Of a DNA stretch of 64,000 nucleotides, positions 9,030 through 17,370 are shown one piece after another. This DNA comes from Phytoactinopolyspora mesophila (GTDB taxonomy: Bacteria; Actinomycetota; Actinomycetes; Jiangellales; Jiangellaceae). Position numbers and translations under genes: made by a program. Numbering within the stretch: the stretch's first letter is position 1; the number at the start of each line of letters is the position of its first letter. The DNA lies in NCBI RefSeq assembly GCF_010122465.1, contig NZ_WLZY01000002.1, positions 447,076-511,075 on the forward strand. Direction: 5' to 3'. Under the pieces are notes generated by a model that was not told the DNA's origin, ran no database searches, and saw only the letters and a program-made list of their open reading frames with translations.

Positions 9030-9581
9030 TCAGGCGGACTGTGCCGGAGGGAGCCCGAGGTGGGCCAGCGCCTGCCGCAGAACCAAGCCGTGGCCACCCC
9101 GCATCTCGTTCTGGAGCGCGTCGTCGGCGGCCTCCGTCGGTGAGAGCCAAGCGAGGTCCAGTGCATCGTGCTGGGGAGCGCAGTCTCCAGCTACGGGGAC
9201 GACGAAGGCGAGTGCGACGGCGTGCTGGCGCGGATCGTGATAGGCCGACGCGCCGGCGGTGGGAAAGTACTCGGCCACCGTGTACGGCACGGGCGAGATC
9301 GGGATCCGAGGCAGGCACATCGGTCCGAGATCCTTCTCGAAATGGCGGACGATCGCATCGCGAACGCGCTCGTGGAACAGCACCCGCCCGGCGACCAGTT
9401 CGCGGTGGATGTCGCCATCGGGCGTGGCGCGCAACAGAAGCCCGATCGAGGTTACAACCCCCGTATCGTCCACGCGGACCGGGACCGCGTTGATGTAGAG
9501 AATGGGGAGCCGGCGCCTGGCCAGCTCGAGATCCTCTGGTTCAAGCCAGTTCTCGTGCGTGTCGACCGCAGTTTGGTTCAT
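9030..9581 (-). CDS. NUDIX-like protein, DUF4916 type
   Basis: A 183-residue protein that matches the actinobacterial DUF4916/NUDIX group along its length: RRRLPILYINAVPVRVDD, LLLRATPDGDIHRELVAGRVL, then FEKDLGPMCLPRIP, VAEYFPTAG and DPRQHAVALAFVVPV. A classical Nudix box (Gx5Ex7REUxEExGU) is not visible, so hydrolase activity cannot be assumed. The start at 9581 is the first ATG and has only a weak ribosome site. It is flanked by palindromes on its downstream side. Confidence 0.78.
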   Translation of the reverse strand: MNQTAVDTHENWLEPEDLELARRRLPILYINAVPVRVDDTGVVTSIGLLLRATPDGDIHRELVAGRVLFHERVRDAIVRHFEKDLGPMCLPRIPISPVPYTVAEYFPTAGASAYHDPRQHAVALAFVVPVAGDCAPQHDALDLAWLSPTEAADDALQNEMRGGHGLVLRQALAHLGLPPAQSA

Positions 9582-9649
9582 GCCTCTGTTCTACCGGACG
9601 AGCGGAGGGAGGGCGGGGCGTGGCCCCGAAGTCCCTCGTCGTCATGAAC

Positions 9650-9668
9650 GTGATCATGAACACGGGGG
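9650..9668. repeat. Left inverted-repeat arm flanking the sigma-factor remnant
   Basis: GTGATCATGAACACGGGGG on the plus strand. It pairs with the arm at 10622-10640 on the other side of the truncated sigma gene (17 of 19 bases identical when inverted). The first 14 bases equal the arm of palindrome family alpha. The TGA stop of the sigma remnant is inside this arm. Confidence 0.7.
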
Positions 9669-10640
9669 AGGGGCGTCGAGGCGGGCTGCCCGGGCATGGA
9701 GGTAGCGCTGCTGGGGGAGACTCGACGTGCGGGCTGCCGCGTCCAGGTAGCCGGCCCGAGCGGCGTCTGGCTGGCCGGCCATCTCCAGCAGGTGTGCCCG
9801 CACCGCATGGAACCGATGGTCCTCGGCGATCCGCTCTTCCTGTGCCAGCCCGGACAATAGTTGTAGTCCAGCCTCGTGGCCCTGCACCATGGCCACCGCT
9901 ACGGCATGGTTCAGCGCGACTACCGGATTAGCGGAGACTTGCAGGAGAAGCTCGTACAACGCCAGGATCTGTGGCCAGTCGGTGGTCTCGAAGCTCGAGG
10001 CTTCATCGTGCAGGGCGGCGATGGCCGCTTGGAGTTGGTAAGGGCCGGTCGGTCCGTGCGGCAACGCCGCGCTGATCAGCGCTATGCCCTCATCGATGTA
10101 GTCGGTGTTCCAGCGGCTGCGGTCCTGTTCGGCCATCGGGATCAGCGCGCCATCCGGCCCGGTTCGGGCCTCGCGGCGGGCGTCGGTGAGTACCATCAGG
10201 GCCAGCAGGCCAGTGACTTCGGGCTCCTCCGGTAGCAGCCGGTGAACCAGCCGGGTCAACCGGATGGCTTCGGTCGATAGTTCGACGCGCTGCAGGCTCG
10301 GCCCGGACGTGCTGGCGTAGCCCTCGGTGAACGTCAGGTACAGCACATGAAGGACGGCCGCGAGTCGTTCGGTGCGCTCCGGGCCTCGGGGGATCGCGAA
10401 CGGGAAGCCGCTGTTCCTGATGCGCTGCTTGGCGCGGCTGATCCGCCGCGTCATCGTGGCCTCCGGCACCAGGAAACCACGAGCGATCTCCGCCGTGGTC
10501 AAGCCTCCGACCGCGCGCAACGTCAGCGCGATCTGCGACGACAGCGACAACGCCGGATGGCAGCACATGAACAGCAGGATCAGGGTGTCGTCGGTGTCGG
10601 CTGTATGACGCTCCAGACTTCCCCCCGTGTTTGTGATCAC
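9654..10640 (-). pseudogene. N-terminally deleted ECF42-type sigma factor remnant
   Basis: A 328-residue open frame with region 4 and the long C-terminal TPR-like extension of ECF42 sigma factors (CCHPALSLSSQIALTLRAVGGL, TTAEIARGFLVPEATMTRRI, then VLYLTFTEGY and EVTGLLALMVLTDARREAR). The family is usually ~410 residues and starts with region 2, which binds core polymerase and the -10 element; here everything before the 'DDTLILLFMCCHP' linker is missing. The apparent GTG start and the TGA stop both fall inside inverted-repeat arms at the two ends. Only 82 bp separate it from the next gene, so region 2 is not simply in another frame. The YCII-domain partner gene typical of this family is also absent. 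It is probably non-functional, or at best a polymerase-independent fragment. Confidence 0.75.
10622..10640. repeat. Right inverted-repeat arm flanking the sigma-factor remnant
   Basis: Read on the minus strand this is GTGATCACAAACACGGGGG, matching the arm at 9650-9668 at 17 of 19 positions. The GTG start codon of the open frame is the first codon of this arm. The two arms lie 1 kb apart and point at each other, with the deleted sigma gene exactly between them. Confidence 0.68.
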
Positions 10641-10722
10641 ACGACACTAGATGGGCAGGCTCGCCACGACGCGTAGATGCGCCAGAATCGCCTCGTAGGC
10701 AACGATCACCGAAACGTTCCGG

Positions 10723-11808
10723 TCAGCCGGACGAGCGGCGAGGAGGGACTGTGCTCTCCCGGACAGTGAGGTCGGTGGCTAGTTCAACCCGAGGGCTCTC
10801 GATGGTGTCGCCTGCGGCGAGCCGGAGCAGACTGCGAGCGGCGAGGGCGCCCATCTCGGCGAGCGGCTGGCGCACCGTCGTCAGCGGCGGGGAAGACCAT
10901 CGCGTCTCCGGCAGATCGTCGAAGCCGACGACGCTGACGTCGTCGGGAACCCGCCAGCCGCGCTGCCGAACCGCCTCATACACACCGAAGGCCATCGTGT
11001 CGCTCGAGGCGAAGATCGCCGTGGGCGGATCGTCCAGCTCCAGCAGTGCACGCCCGCCATGGAAGCCGGACTCGTGGTAGAAGTCCCCCTCGCGGATCAG
11101 GGCATCGTCGGGTGTGATGCCCGCTGCCTCCAGCCCCGCCCGATAGCCGTCCATTCGGGCCCGGCTGCACAGCATCTGTCGCAGACCGGAGATGAATCCG
11201 ATCCGGCGGTGACCGAGCTCCGTGAGGTGTTCGACAGCGGACAGCCCGCCGGCCCAGTTGGTGGCACCGATGGTCGGGGTGTTGCGCGGGGAACCGCCTA
11301 CCGGATCGACCACCACCATCGGCACGTTGAGCCGGCGAAGTTCCTCCTGCACCGGGGAGTCGAGGTCGGAGTTCACGAGGATGACGCCGTCAGAGGCGCG
11401 GGCACGCAGGTTCTGCAGCCACTGCCGCGCGGCCACCGGCTCCCGGTGGGTAGCCGAGACGACGGTGCCGAGTCCGGCGTTGTGGGCGACGTCCTCGATT
11501 CCGCGGATGATCTCCACGGCCCAAGGGCTGTCGAGATCGTTGAAGACGAGGTCGATCAGCCGAGCGCTCGGCTTGGCCTGAGTGCGGAGCGCACGGCGGT
11601 TGTAGCCGTAACGGTTGAGCAGCTGCTCGACGCGGCGGCGGGTGTCGGGGGCGACGTCGGAGCGGCCATTGACCACGCGGGACACGGTCGGGACCGAGAC
11701 CCCGGCTTCCTGGGCGATCACACTGATGGTGACCTTGCGGCCGTCGGTGTTGCCGTCCGGCGACAGGACTGCATTGTCCGACGGGTCTCGCGGCGGTAAC
11801 GCCCCCAT
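10723..11808 (-). CDS. LacI-family regulator A (glycan ABC operon)
   Basis: A 361-residue LacI-type repressor starting at the ATG at 11808 (GGAAAG upstream). After a ~25-residue acidic tail comes the HTH (KVTISVIAQEAGVSVPTVSR, VVNGRSDVAPDTR) and then a sugar-binding periplasmic-fold domain (DGVILVNSDLDSP, GFISGLRQMLCSRARMDGYR, TAIFASSDTMAFG, VPDDVSVVGFDDLPETRW). It starts 2 bp after the inner-membrane permease gene and is the last gene of the ABC operon, so it probably answers to the sugar that the operon imports. It is very similar to regulator B at 17371-18390, which implies a duplication. A much longer frame continues upstream through the permeases but has no coding sense. Confidence 0.9.
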   Translation of the reverse strand: MGALPPRDPSDNAVLSPDGNTDGRKVTISVIAQEAGVSVPTVSRVVNGRSDVAPDTRRRVEQLLNRYGYNRRALRTQAKPSARLIDLVFNDLDSPWAVEIIRGIEDVAHNAGLGTVVSATHREPVAARQWLQNLRARASDGVILVNSDLDSPVQEELRRLNVPMVVVDPVGGSPRNTPTIGATNWAGGLSAVEHLTELGHRRIGFISGLRQMLCSRARMDGYRAGLEAAGITPDDALIREGDFYHESGFHGGRALLELDDPPTAIFASSDTMAFGVYEAVRQRGWRVPDDVSVVGFDDLPETRWSSPPLTTVRQPLAEMGALAARSLLRLAAGDTIESPRVELATDLTVRESTVPPRRSSG

Positions 11809-11810
11809 CT

Positions 11811-12641
11811 CTACTTTCCTCCCACCCCGGCCAGCCCGGCGATGAGCCACCGGCGTGCGAACAAGTACAGCAGGAACACCGGCACGGCGGACAACAGGAC
11901 GGCCATCATCAGCCCGGGGATGTCGATGCCGAATTCCTGCTGGAAGGTCCGCAGGCCCAGCGTGACCACGCGGTTCTCCTGGCTGCGAATGAAGATCAGC
12001 GGGAAGATGAAGCTGTTCCACGCCTGAAGCCCGATGAAGATGCCCACCGCGGAGATGGCGCCGCGTGCTACCGGTATGACCGCGCTGATGAGCATCCGGA
12101 ATGAGCCCGCGCCGTCGAGCGCCATCGCCTCGTACATGTCCCGGGGCACGTCCCGCAGGGCGCCCGAGAGGATCAGGATGACCAGTGGCAGGCTGAACGC
12201 GACGGTGGGAAGGATGACCGCGATCAGGGTGTCGTAGAGCCCCATCTCGGTCACGATCAGATAGAGCGGGATGATCACTGCCTGGGCGGGGATCGCGAGG
12301 CCGAGCAGGAACATCCGGAACGACGCGCTGGCCAGCCAGTTGTTGGAACGCACGATCGCGTACGCGGCGGGCAGCGCCAGCGCCAGCGCCAAGACAATGC
12401 TGCCCACCGTGATGATCGCGGTGTTCCAGTAGAACAGCGGGAAACCACGGTCGATCACATTGGCGACGTTGTCGAACGTGAAGACACTCGGCAGCGCCAG
12501 CGGCCCGGCGTCCCGGAAGGCTCGCTCGGTGGTCAGGCTCCAGACGATCATGCTGAGGATCGGCACACCGATGATGACCAGCCAGATGGTGGCGAGCGCG
12601 CCGGCGAGCCAGTTGGGCCTGGTAGTGGATCGGCGAAGCAT
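11811..12641 (-). CDS. Carbohydrate ABC transporter permease (MalG type)
   Basis: A 276-residue membrane protein with about six transmembrane segments. It carries the ATPase-docking EAA loop of binding-protein-dependent permeases (YEAMALDGAGSFRMLISAVI, then PVARG) and ends in the short basic tail usual for MalG-type subunits. It lies 3 bp downstream of the MalF-type permease and 2 bp upstream of the LacI gene. No ATPase is present in the operon, so a shared MsiK-type multi-sugar ATPase elsewhere in the genome must energise it, as is common in actinobacteria. Confidence 0.92.
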   Translation of the reverse strand: MLRRSTTRPNWLAGALATIWLVIIGVPILSMIVWSLTTERAFRDAGPLALPSVFTFDNVANVIDRGFPLFYWNTAIITVGSIVLALALALPAAYAIVRSNNWLASASFRMFLLGLAIPAQAVIIPLYLIVTEMGLYDTLIAVILPTVAFSLPLVILILSGALRDVPRDMYEAMALDGAGSFRMLISAVIPVARGAISAVGIFIGLQAWNSFIFPLIFIRSQENRVVTLGLRTFQQEFGIDIPGLMMAVLLSAVPVFLLYLFARRWLIAGLAGVGGK

Positions 12642-12644
12642 CGG

Positions 12645-13613
12645 CTACATACCTTCCAGCGTCGAACGCATCTTGGTGAACCCGGAGAACCGGACGATGA
12701 CGAGCGAGATCGCCGTGGCCACGACCACCAGCACCGTCGCGATAGCGGAGGCGTAGCCCATCTCGAACTGCTCGAACCCCGCCGTGTACATCAGGTAGGG
12801 CAAGATTCGAGTGGCACCGCCGGGACCGCCGCCGGTCAGCAGCAGGACCGTCTCGAAGGTGATCAGCGAGCCTACGATCATGATCACCGACGACGTCACG
12901 ATGGTGTGCCGCAACTGTGGCAAGCTGATGCGCCAGAACATGTCCCAGCGGTTGGCGCCGTCGATGATGGCGGCGTCGTACAGCGTGGTGGGGATGTTGC
13001 GGGCACCGGCCTGGTACAGCAGCGAATGGAACGGCACCCACTGCCATGCGCTGACGAACAGCACCGTCAGGAACGCTCCGTGCGACGTGCCGAGAATGTT
13101 CCCGTCCGGGAAGCCGATCAGCGGACCCAAGTCGCGGGCCATCCCGAAGTTCGGATCGAGGAACCGGTGGAACAGCACGGCGATCGCGGCGGAGGACAGC
13201 AGCAGCGGCAGGAAGAATATGGACGAGAGGATGGCCCGATTCCGCTGCTGACCGGCAGCCCAGACCCCGATACCGATCGCCATGGGCGTCTGGGTGATCC
13301 AGGTGAGCGCGGTCAGCATCAGGGTGATCCGGGTCGACTCCAGGACCCGGCCGTCGTTGATCAACCGTTGCCAGTTGTCCCACCCGGTCCATTCGATGCT
13401 GCCGAATCCCGGCCACGAGGAGAACGAGAGCACCACGACGAGGATGAGCGGCACGACGGCGAAAAGGCCGAAGAACAGCACGGCGGGAAGGATGTAGAGG
13501 GGGCCAGGGCGCGGTCCGTTGTCCGGCGCCGCTCGCCGCCGCGACCGGTCGGTTCGCGGCGGCGAGGGCGCTTCGGGTGGCCCGCCCTTGGAACTATCCA
13601 GCTGCGTCTTCAT
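12645..13613 (-). CDS. Carbohydrate ABC transporter permease (MalF/UgpA type)
   Basis: A 322-residue permease with a Pro/Arg-rich cytosolic N-terminus, then transmembrane helices beginning at LYILPAVLFFGLFAVVPLIL and the EAA-like loop TLYDAAIIDGANRWDMFWRI. The ATG at 13613 has AAGG upstream and overlaps the end of the binding-protein gene by 20 bp, which suggests translational coupling; an ATG at 13637 with GGAAA upstream is the alternative. It forms the transport channel with the MalG-type subunit for an unknown oligosaccharide, probably the product of the nearby GH30/GH3 enzymes. Confidence 0.9.
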   Translation of the reverse strand: MKTQLDSSKGGPPEAPSPPRTDRSRRRAAPDNGPRPGPLYILPAVLFFGLFAVVPLILVVVLSFSSWPGFGSIEWTGWDNWQRLINDGRVLESTRITLMLTALTWITQTPMAIGIGVWAAGQQRNRAILSSIFFLPLLLSSAAIAVLFHRFLDPNFGMARDLGPLIGFPDGNILGTSHGAFLTVLFVSAWQWVPFHSLLYQAGARNIPTTLYDAAIIDGANRWDMFWRISLPQLRHTIVTSSVIMIVGSLITFETVLLLTGGGPGGATRILPYLMYTAGFEQFEMGYASAIATVLVVVATAISLVIVRFSGFTKMRSTLEGM

Positions 13614-14931
13614 TGGCCTTGATGAAACCTTCCGCATCGAGATTTCCGAGGAAGACGTTCTCGATGGCTTCGAGCATCGGCTGGGACAGCGGACGTTCGA
13701 TCGCCTGGTCCCAGGACAGCTGGAAGCTGGGTGCGTTGGCGACCATGTTGTAGATGAAGCTGAAGTAATCCTCGTGCTCGTGGCCTTCGATGAGCGACTC
13801 GATGTCGGCGACCGCGGGGATGTCGCCGATGTTGAGCAGGTCCTCCACGTATGCGTCGGAGGCCATCTCCTGTTTCAGGTACTCGATGGCGACCTCTTTG
13901 AGCGGGGAGTCGGCGTGGACCGAGAAGTAGTTGGTGGGGTTGCCGGCGATGTTGTCCGGGTGTCCCTCGCCGCCCTCGATGGCCGGGAACTGACCCCAGG
14001 CCAGGCTGTTCCGGGTGAACTCGGGGTCGTCGTTCAGGTGGTTGGTATAGGCCCAGGCGCCCATCAGGTGCATCGCCGCCAGGCCGTCCTCGAGCATCGG
14101 CTCCGGCCCGCCGTCGTACTGGACCGATGCGAAAGCCGTGCCGAAGGCGCCCCGGTCCACGAGGTCGCGGATGGTGTCGACCATCTGGGTGATGGCCGGG
14201 TGCCGCCAGCCCTCGCCGGTGCCCTCAGCGATGTCCAGGAATACCTGCTCGCCGCCGATCCGGTCGGTGAGGTACTCGACCCACATCAGCAGGGTCCAGG
14301 CATCAGCGCCGGCCAGGGCGACTGGTGTGATCCCCGCGCTGCTGAAGGTGTCGATGGCATCGAGGAACTGCTGCCAGTTGGTTGGCACCGTGATGCCGGC
14401 GTCGTCGAACACGGCGGTGTTGTAGAACATGAGCTTGGGCTGCACGGTGCGCATCGGGATGCCGTAGTACGCGCCGTCGATCTGGCCGGCGTCGAGCACG
14501 GCCGGCAGGAACGAGTCTTTGAACTCCGGATCCGCTTCGAGATATGGCGTGAGGTCTTCGAGCAGGCCGGCCCGGGCGTACGAGCGGATACTGCCGCCTC
14601 CCCAGTTGAAGAAGACATCGGGCCGCTGGTTGCTGTCGATGATGGTCTGGAGTACATCGCGGTAGCTGTCGTTGGGCTCGGTGATCAGCTCGGCCTGCAC
14701 GTTCGAGTCTTCCGCACCGAAGAAGCGGTCCAGGGACTCCTGGCTGACGGGGTTCAGCGCATCCTCGTGCAAGACCCATACGTCGATCTCGCCGCTTGCA
14801 TCGGCGGGGTCGACGGTGGTCTCGTTGCCGGCGTCGTCGCCGCCGCAGGCGCTGGTGGTCAGCGCTGCCGCGCCGGCCGCGCCGAGTCCGGCCAGAAACG
14901 TCCGGCGGCGGATGGTCCTGGGTGCTGTCAT
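13594..14931 (-). CDS. Carbohydrate-binding lipoprotein of the ABC transporter (SBP family 1)
   Basis: A 445-residue lipoprotein. The ATG at 14931 has AGGAGG eight bases upstream, which decides the start. The signal is twin-arginine-like with a lipobox (RRRTFLAGLGAAG, ending TSACGGDD). The body is a family-1 sugar-binding protein (EIDVWVLHEDALNPVSQES; RPDVFFNWGGGSIRSYARAG; PTNWQQFLDAIDTFSSAGITP). It is the first gene of a minus-strand operon with the two permeases and the LacI gene, and is divergent from the GH30 gene, so shared control from the 14932-15187 gap is likely. Confidence 0.92.
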   Translation of the reverse strand: MTAPRTIRRRTFLAGLGAAGAAALTTSACGGDDAGNETTVDPADASGEIDVWVLHEDALNPVSQESLDRFFGAEDSNVQAELITEPNDSYRDVLQTIIDSNQRPDVFFNWGGGSIRSYARAGLLEDLTPYLEADPEFKDSFLPAVLDAGQIDGAYYGIPMRTVQPKLMFYNTAVFDDAGITVPTNWQQFLDAIDTFSSAGITPVALAGADAWTLLMWVEYLTDRIGGEQVFLDIAEGTGEGWRHPAITQMVDTIRDLVDRGAFGTAFASVQYDGGPEPMLEDGLAAMHLMGAWAYTNHLNDDPEFTRNSLAWGQFPAIEGGEGHPDNIAGNPTNYFSVHADSPLKEVAIEYLKQEMASDAYVEDLLNIGDIPAVADIESLIEGHEHEDYFSFIYNMVANAPSFQLSWDQAIERPLSQPMLEAIENVFLGNLDAEGFIKANEDAAG

Positions 14932-15015
14932 CTGTCTGTCCTCCTGATGAGGCTCAAGTGGCCGCGTTGCTTGCGGCCGATGTCCAAGTACCTGCACTCA
15001 GCTGCCATGCAGCAG

Positions 15016-15035
15016 CGAAAGTTCCGATAGTTTCG
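15016..15035. promoter_or_regulatory. Candidate LacI operator upstream of the ABC operon
   Basis: CGAAAGTTCCGATAGTTTCG is an imperfect dyad with CGAAA and TTTCG at its ends, about 85 bp upstream of the binding-protein start. Its first 11 bases, CGAAAGTTCCG, recur exactly at 18530-18540 upstream of the GH3 gene. CGAAA/TTTCG dyads are typical of LacI-type regulators of glycan genes in streptomycetes. The two similar LacI proteins here are the obvious candidates to bind it. Confidence 0.45.
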
Positions 15036-15144
15036 GGTACGTTACAGGCGGCTTTCTGTCCAGGTCAACCCCTAGATAGGCAGCATGGAGAACGAGACAA
15101 TCTCGTAATCAACCCTAGTCACCGGGACCGGATTGCTGCAGACT

Positions 15145-15162
15145 GTTCCGGAAACTTCTCGG
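15145..15162. promoter_or_regulatory. Candidate LacI operator upstream of GH30
   Basis: GTTCCGGAAACTTCTCGG contains the 8-bp palindrome TTCCGGAA and is an inverted relative of the CGAAAGTTCCG word seen at 15016 and 18530. It lies 26 bp before the GH30 start codon, where a repressor would block the promoter or early elongation. Confidence 0.4.
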
Positions 15163-15187
15163 TACATCGCTAAGGGAGGTCAACGAC

Positions 15188-17251
15188 GTGACATCGACGT
15201 TCGCTCGTGCCCTTGCCGTCGGCTCAGGGCTGGCGCTGGTACTCGGTGGTGCGCTGTCGCAAGGACCTGAGGTCGCGGCAAGCGCTTCACCAACCGACGA
15301 CTTGAACGCCGTGGACACCGGCGGTTCAACATCGTCGGCTGTCATCGACTGGAACGACGTACGGCAGGAGGTGGACGGCTTCGGCGGCGCATTCGCCTTT
15401 CACAAGGCCGGTTCGATTCAGCGGCTCGGCGACCCGCTCAGTGGGCAGATCCTGGACATGATCTTCAACCAGGAAGACGGGATCGGGCTGGACATCGTCC
15501 GCGTGATGGTCGGCGACGGCAGCATCGACGAATGGGGCGACGACATCTACGACGGCCCGACCGAGACGATCATGCCCGAACCGGGTGTTTTCGTCTGGGA
15601 CGACCCGGACTGGGAGGACGTGAAGGACGACTTCGACGCCTATCAGATCTGGTTGATGAAGGAGGCGAAGGAGCGCGGCGTCGACACGGTCCTGGCCAGC
15701 GTATGGAGCCCGCCGGCCTGGATGAAGGAAAACGAGAGCGCAACCGGTGGCGGGCCCAACCGGCTGCGTGACGACATGTACCAGGAGTTTGCCGACTACC
15801 TGTCCGAATACGTGCTCGGGTACAAGGAACACTTCGACATCGACATCGGCTACATCTCGCCCACCAACGAGCCGGACTTGAGCACGGGCTATTCCAGCAG
15901 TGAATGGACCCCGGAAGAGCTCAACGTGTTCGTGCGTGACTACCTGGGGCCGACGTTCGCCGAACGCGACGTGCCGGCGCAGATCGTCGTCGGTGAGGCC
16001 GTCGGCTTCGGGGAGGAATGGGTGCGCCCGGCGTTGAACGACCCGCAGACCGTGGACTTCGTCGACGTCGTCGCCGCCCACGCCTACACCGGTCTGGTGG
16101 ATGGCGAGACGGCCCCGAACCCCGATCGGTGGACCACGTCGAATGAACTGGGCAAGCGGATCTGGCAGACCGAGTACATGAACAATGGCGCACCTCGGGA
16201 CCGGCTGTTCGTGAACAACACGATCACCGACGGTCTACGGTACGCGAACCTGATCGGCAACATGTTCGACCAGGTCAGCCTGAATGCGTACTTCTGGTGG
16301 TGGCCGGCGTCGAACAGCGGTGCCGACGGGTCGAACCTGATCAGGCTGCAGAACGACGGGTCCCCGCAGGGTGGCAACCCCACTGAGACCGGTGAGATCC
16401 GGGTCTTCAAGAGGTACTACGCGTTCGGCAACTACAGCCGCTTCCTCGAGCCTGGATACGTGATGATCGGCGCGGACGCCCGGCCCGTGGACGACGTGCT
16501 GGTCACGGCGTACAAGGACCCGGAGACGGAGAACTTCACGGTCGTCGCGGTCAACAACGGCACCGACGACCACACGATCCGGTTCGACCTGGACGGCTTC
16601 CCGGCCGATGTCGACGCCGTGGTGCCGTACCGCACGTCGGCCAGTGAGAATCTCAAGAAGCTCGATCCGGTCGCGGTGAGTGACGCAGAATTCACCGTGG
16701 CGCTGCGCGGATCCAGCGTGACGACGTTCATTCCGGAGAATTTCGAGCTGCCGGCGCTGCCCGCGATGCGGGACGTCTTCTCGACCTACCCGGCCGAGGA
16801 GAACGACGGTCAGTCGCCGGGGCTGAAAGTGACCGACAACCCGGATGGCGGGTCGATGATCACCAACATCCGGCACGGGACCCATCTGGAGTACTCCAAC
16901 GTGAACTTCGCCGACGGCTCCGCGGCAGGGTTCGTCGAGCAGATGGGTGAACTCCGGATGCACGCCCGAGTGGCGCCGATGGCCGGCGGGACCATCTCGG
17001 TCCGGCTCGGTGACCCGCGTTCCGGACCGGTCGTGGGCGAGTTGGAAGTGCCTGCCGCCGACGATCCCGATGCATGTCGTCGCCCGTGGACGGGCCTGTG
17101 TCCTGACGAGTGGATCACGGTGTCCACCGATATCGACACCAGCTCCGACGGCGGCGCTTACGGGGTCCACGACATGTATCTGGTGTTCGAGAACCATCCG
17201 AGGCACAACCTGCGGATGTTCAACCTGGATTACGCCGAGTTCAGCGACTGA
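15188..17251 (+). CDS. Secreted GH30 glycosidase with C-terminal carbohydrate-binding-like domain
   Basis: A 687-residue exported enzyme starting at GTG 15188 (GGGAGG upstream), with a Sec signal peptide of about 32 residues. The barrel starts at EVDGFGGAFAFHKAG and contains ASVWSPPAWMK, the acid/base Glu228 in SPTNEPD and the nucleophile Glu329 in IWQTEYM, as in GH30. A beta-rich side domain follows (to ~530), then a ~150-residue CBM6-like module ending HDMYLVFENHPRHN. GH30 covers beta-glucosylceramidase, beta-1,6-glucanase, beta-1,6-galactanase and xylanase activities; the subfamily cannot be settled here. It is divergent from the ABC operon and probably supplies its substrate. Confidence 0.9.
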   Translation: MTSTFARALAVGSGLALVLGGALSQGPEVAASASPTDDLNAVDTGGSTSSAVIDWNDVRQEVDGFGGAFAFHKAGSIQRLGDPLSGQILDMIFNQEDGIGLDIVRVMVGDGSIDEWGDDIYDGPTETIMPEPGVFVWDDPDWEDVKDDFDAYQIWLMKEAKERGVDTVLASVWSPPAWMKENESATGGGPNRLRDDMYQEFADYLSEYVLGYKEHFDIDIGYISPTNEPDLSTGYSSSEWTPEELNVFVRDYLGPTFAERDVPAQIVVGEAVGFGEEWVRPALNDPQTVDFVDVVAAHAYTGLVDGETAPNPDRWTTSNELGKRIWQTEYMNNGAPRDRLFVNNTITDGLRYANLIGNMFDQVSLNAYFWWWPASNSGADGSNLIRLQNDGSPQGGNPTETGEIRVFKRYYAFGNYSRFLEPGYVMIGADARPVDDVLVTAYKDPETENFTVVAVNNGTDDHTIRFDLDGFPADVDAVVPYRTSASENLKKLDPVAVSDAEFTVALRGSSVTTFIPENFELPALPAMRDVFSTYPAEENDGQSPGLKVTDNPDGGSMITNIRHGTHLEYSNVNFADGSAAGFVEQMGELRMHARVAPMAGGTISVRLGDPRSGPVVGELEVPAADDPDACRRPWTGLCPDEWITVSTDIDTSSDGGAYGVHDMYLVFENHPRHNLRMFNLDYAEFSD

Positions 17252-17306
17252 CCTCGTTGAACCCGGCCCGCCCTGGGCTGCCGCGGCTCCACCTGTGGGC
17301 AGCCCA

Positions 17307-17352
17307 CCCCGGACCGGGCCCACTCCGCCCAACCCCAGGGCCCGGTCCGGGG
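17307..17352. terminator. Strong 15-bp terminator hairpin after GH30
   Basis: CCCCGGACCGGGCCC at 17307-17321 is exactly complementary to 17338-17352, with a 16-nt loop. It lies between the stop of GH30 and the stop of the convergent LacI gene and can serve both. There is no T-tract. The sequence is unrelated to the recurrent palindrome families. Confidence 0.7.
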
Positions 17353-17370
17353 CCCACCCATCCCGGGTGA

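Noticed and set aside
10723..13416. A single 897-codon frame on the minus strand spanning the LacI gene and both permease genes
   Set aside because: Only the part from 11808 downward has LacI homology; the upstream 535 codons are an Arg/His/Pro-rich shadow of the permease genes in another frame.
13519..15030. A 503-codon plus-strand frame opposite the sugar-binding protein gene
   Set aside because: Antisense shadow; the minus strand has a Shine-Dalgarno, a lipobox signal and family-1 binding-protein motifs.
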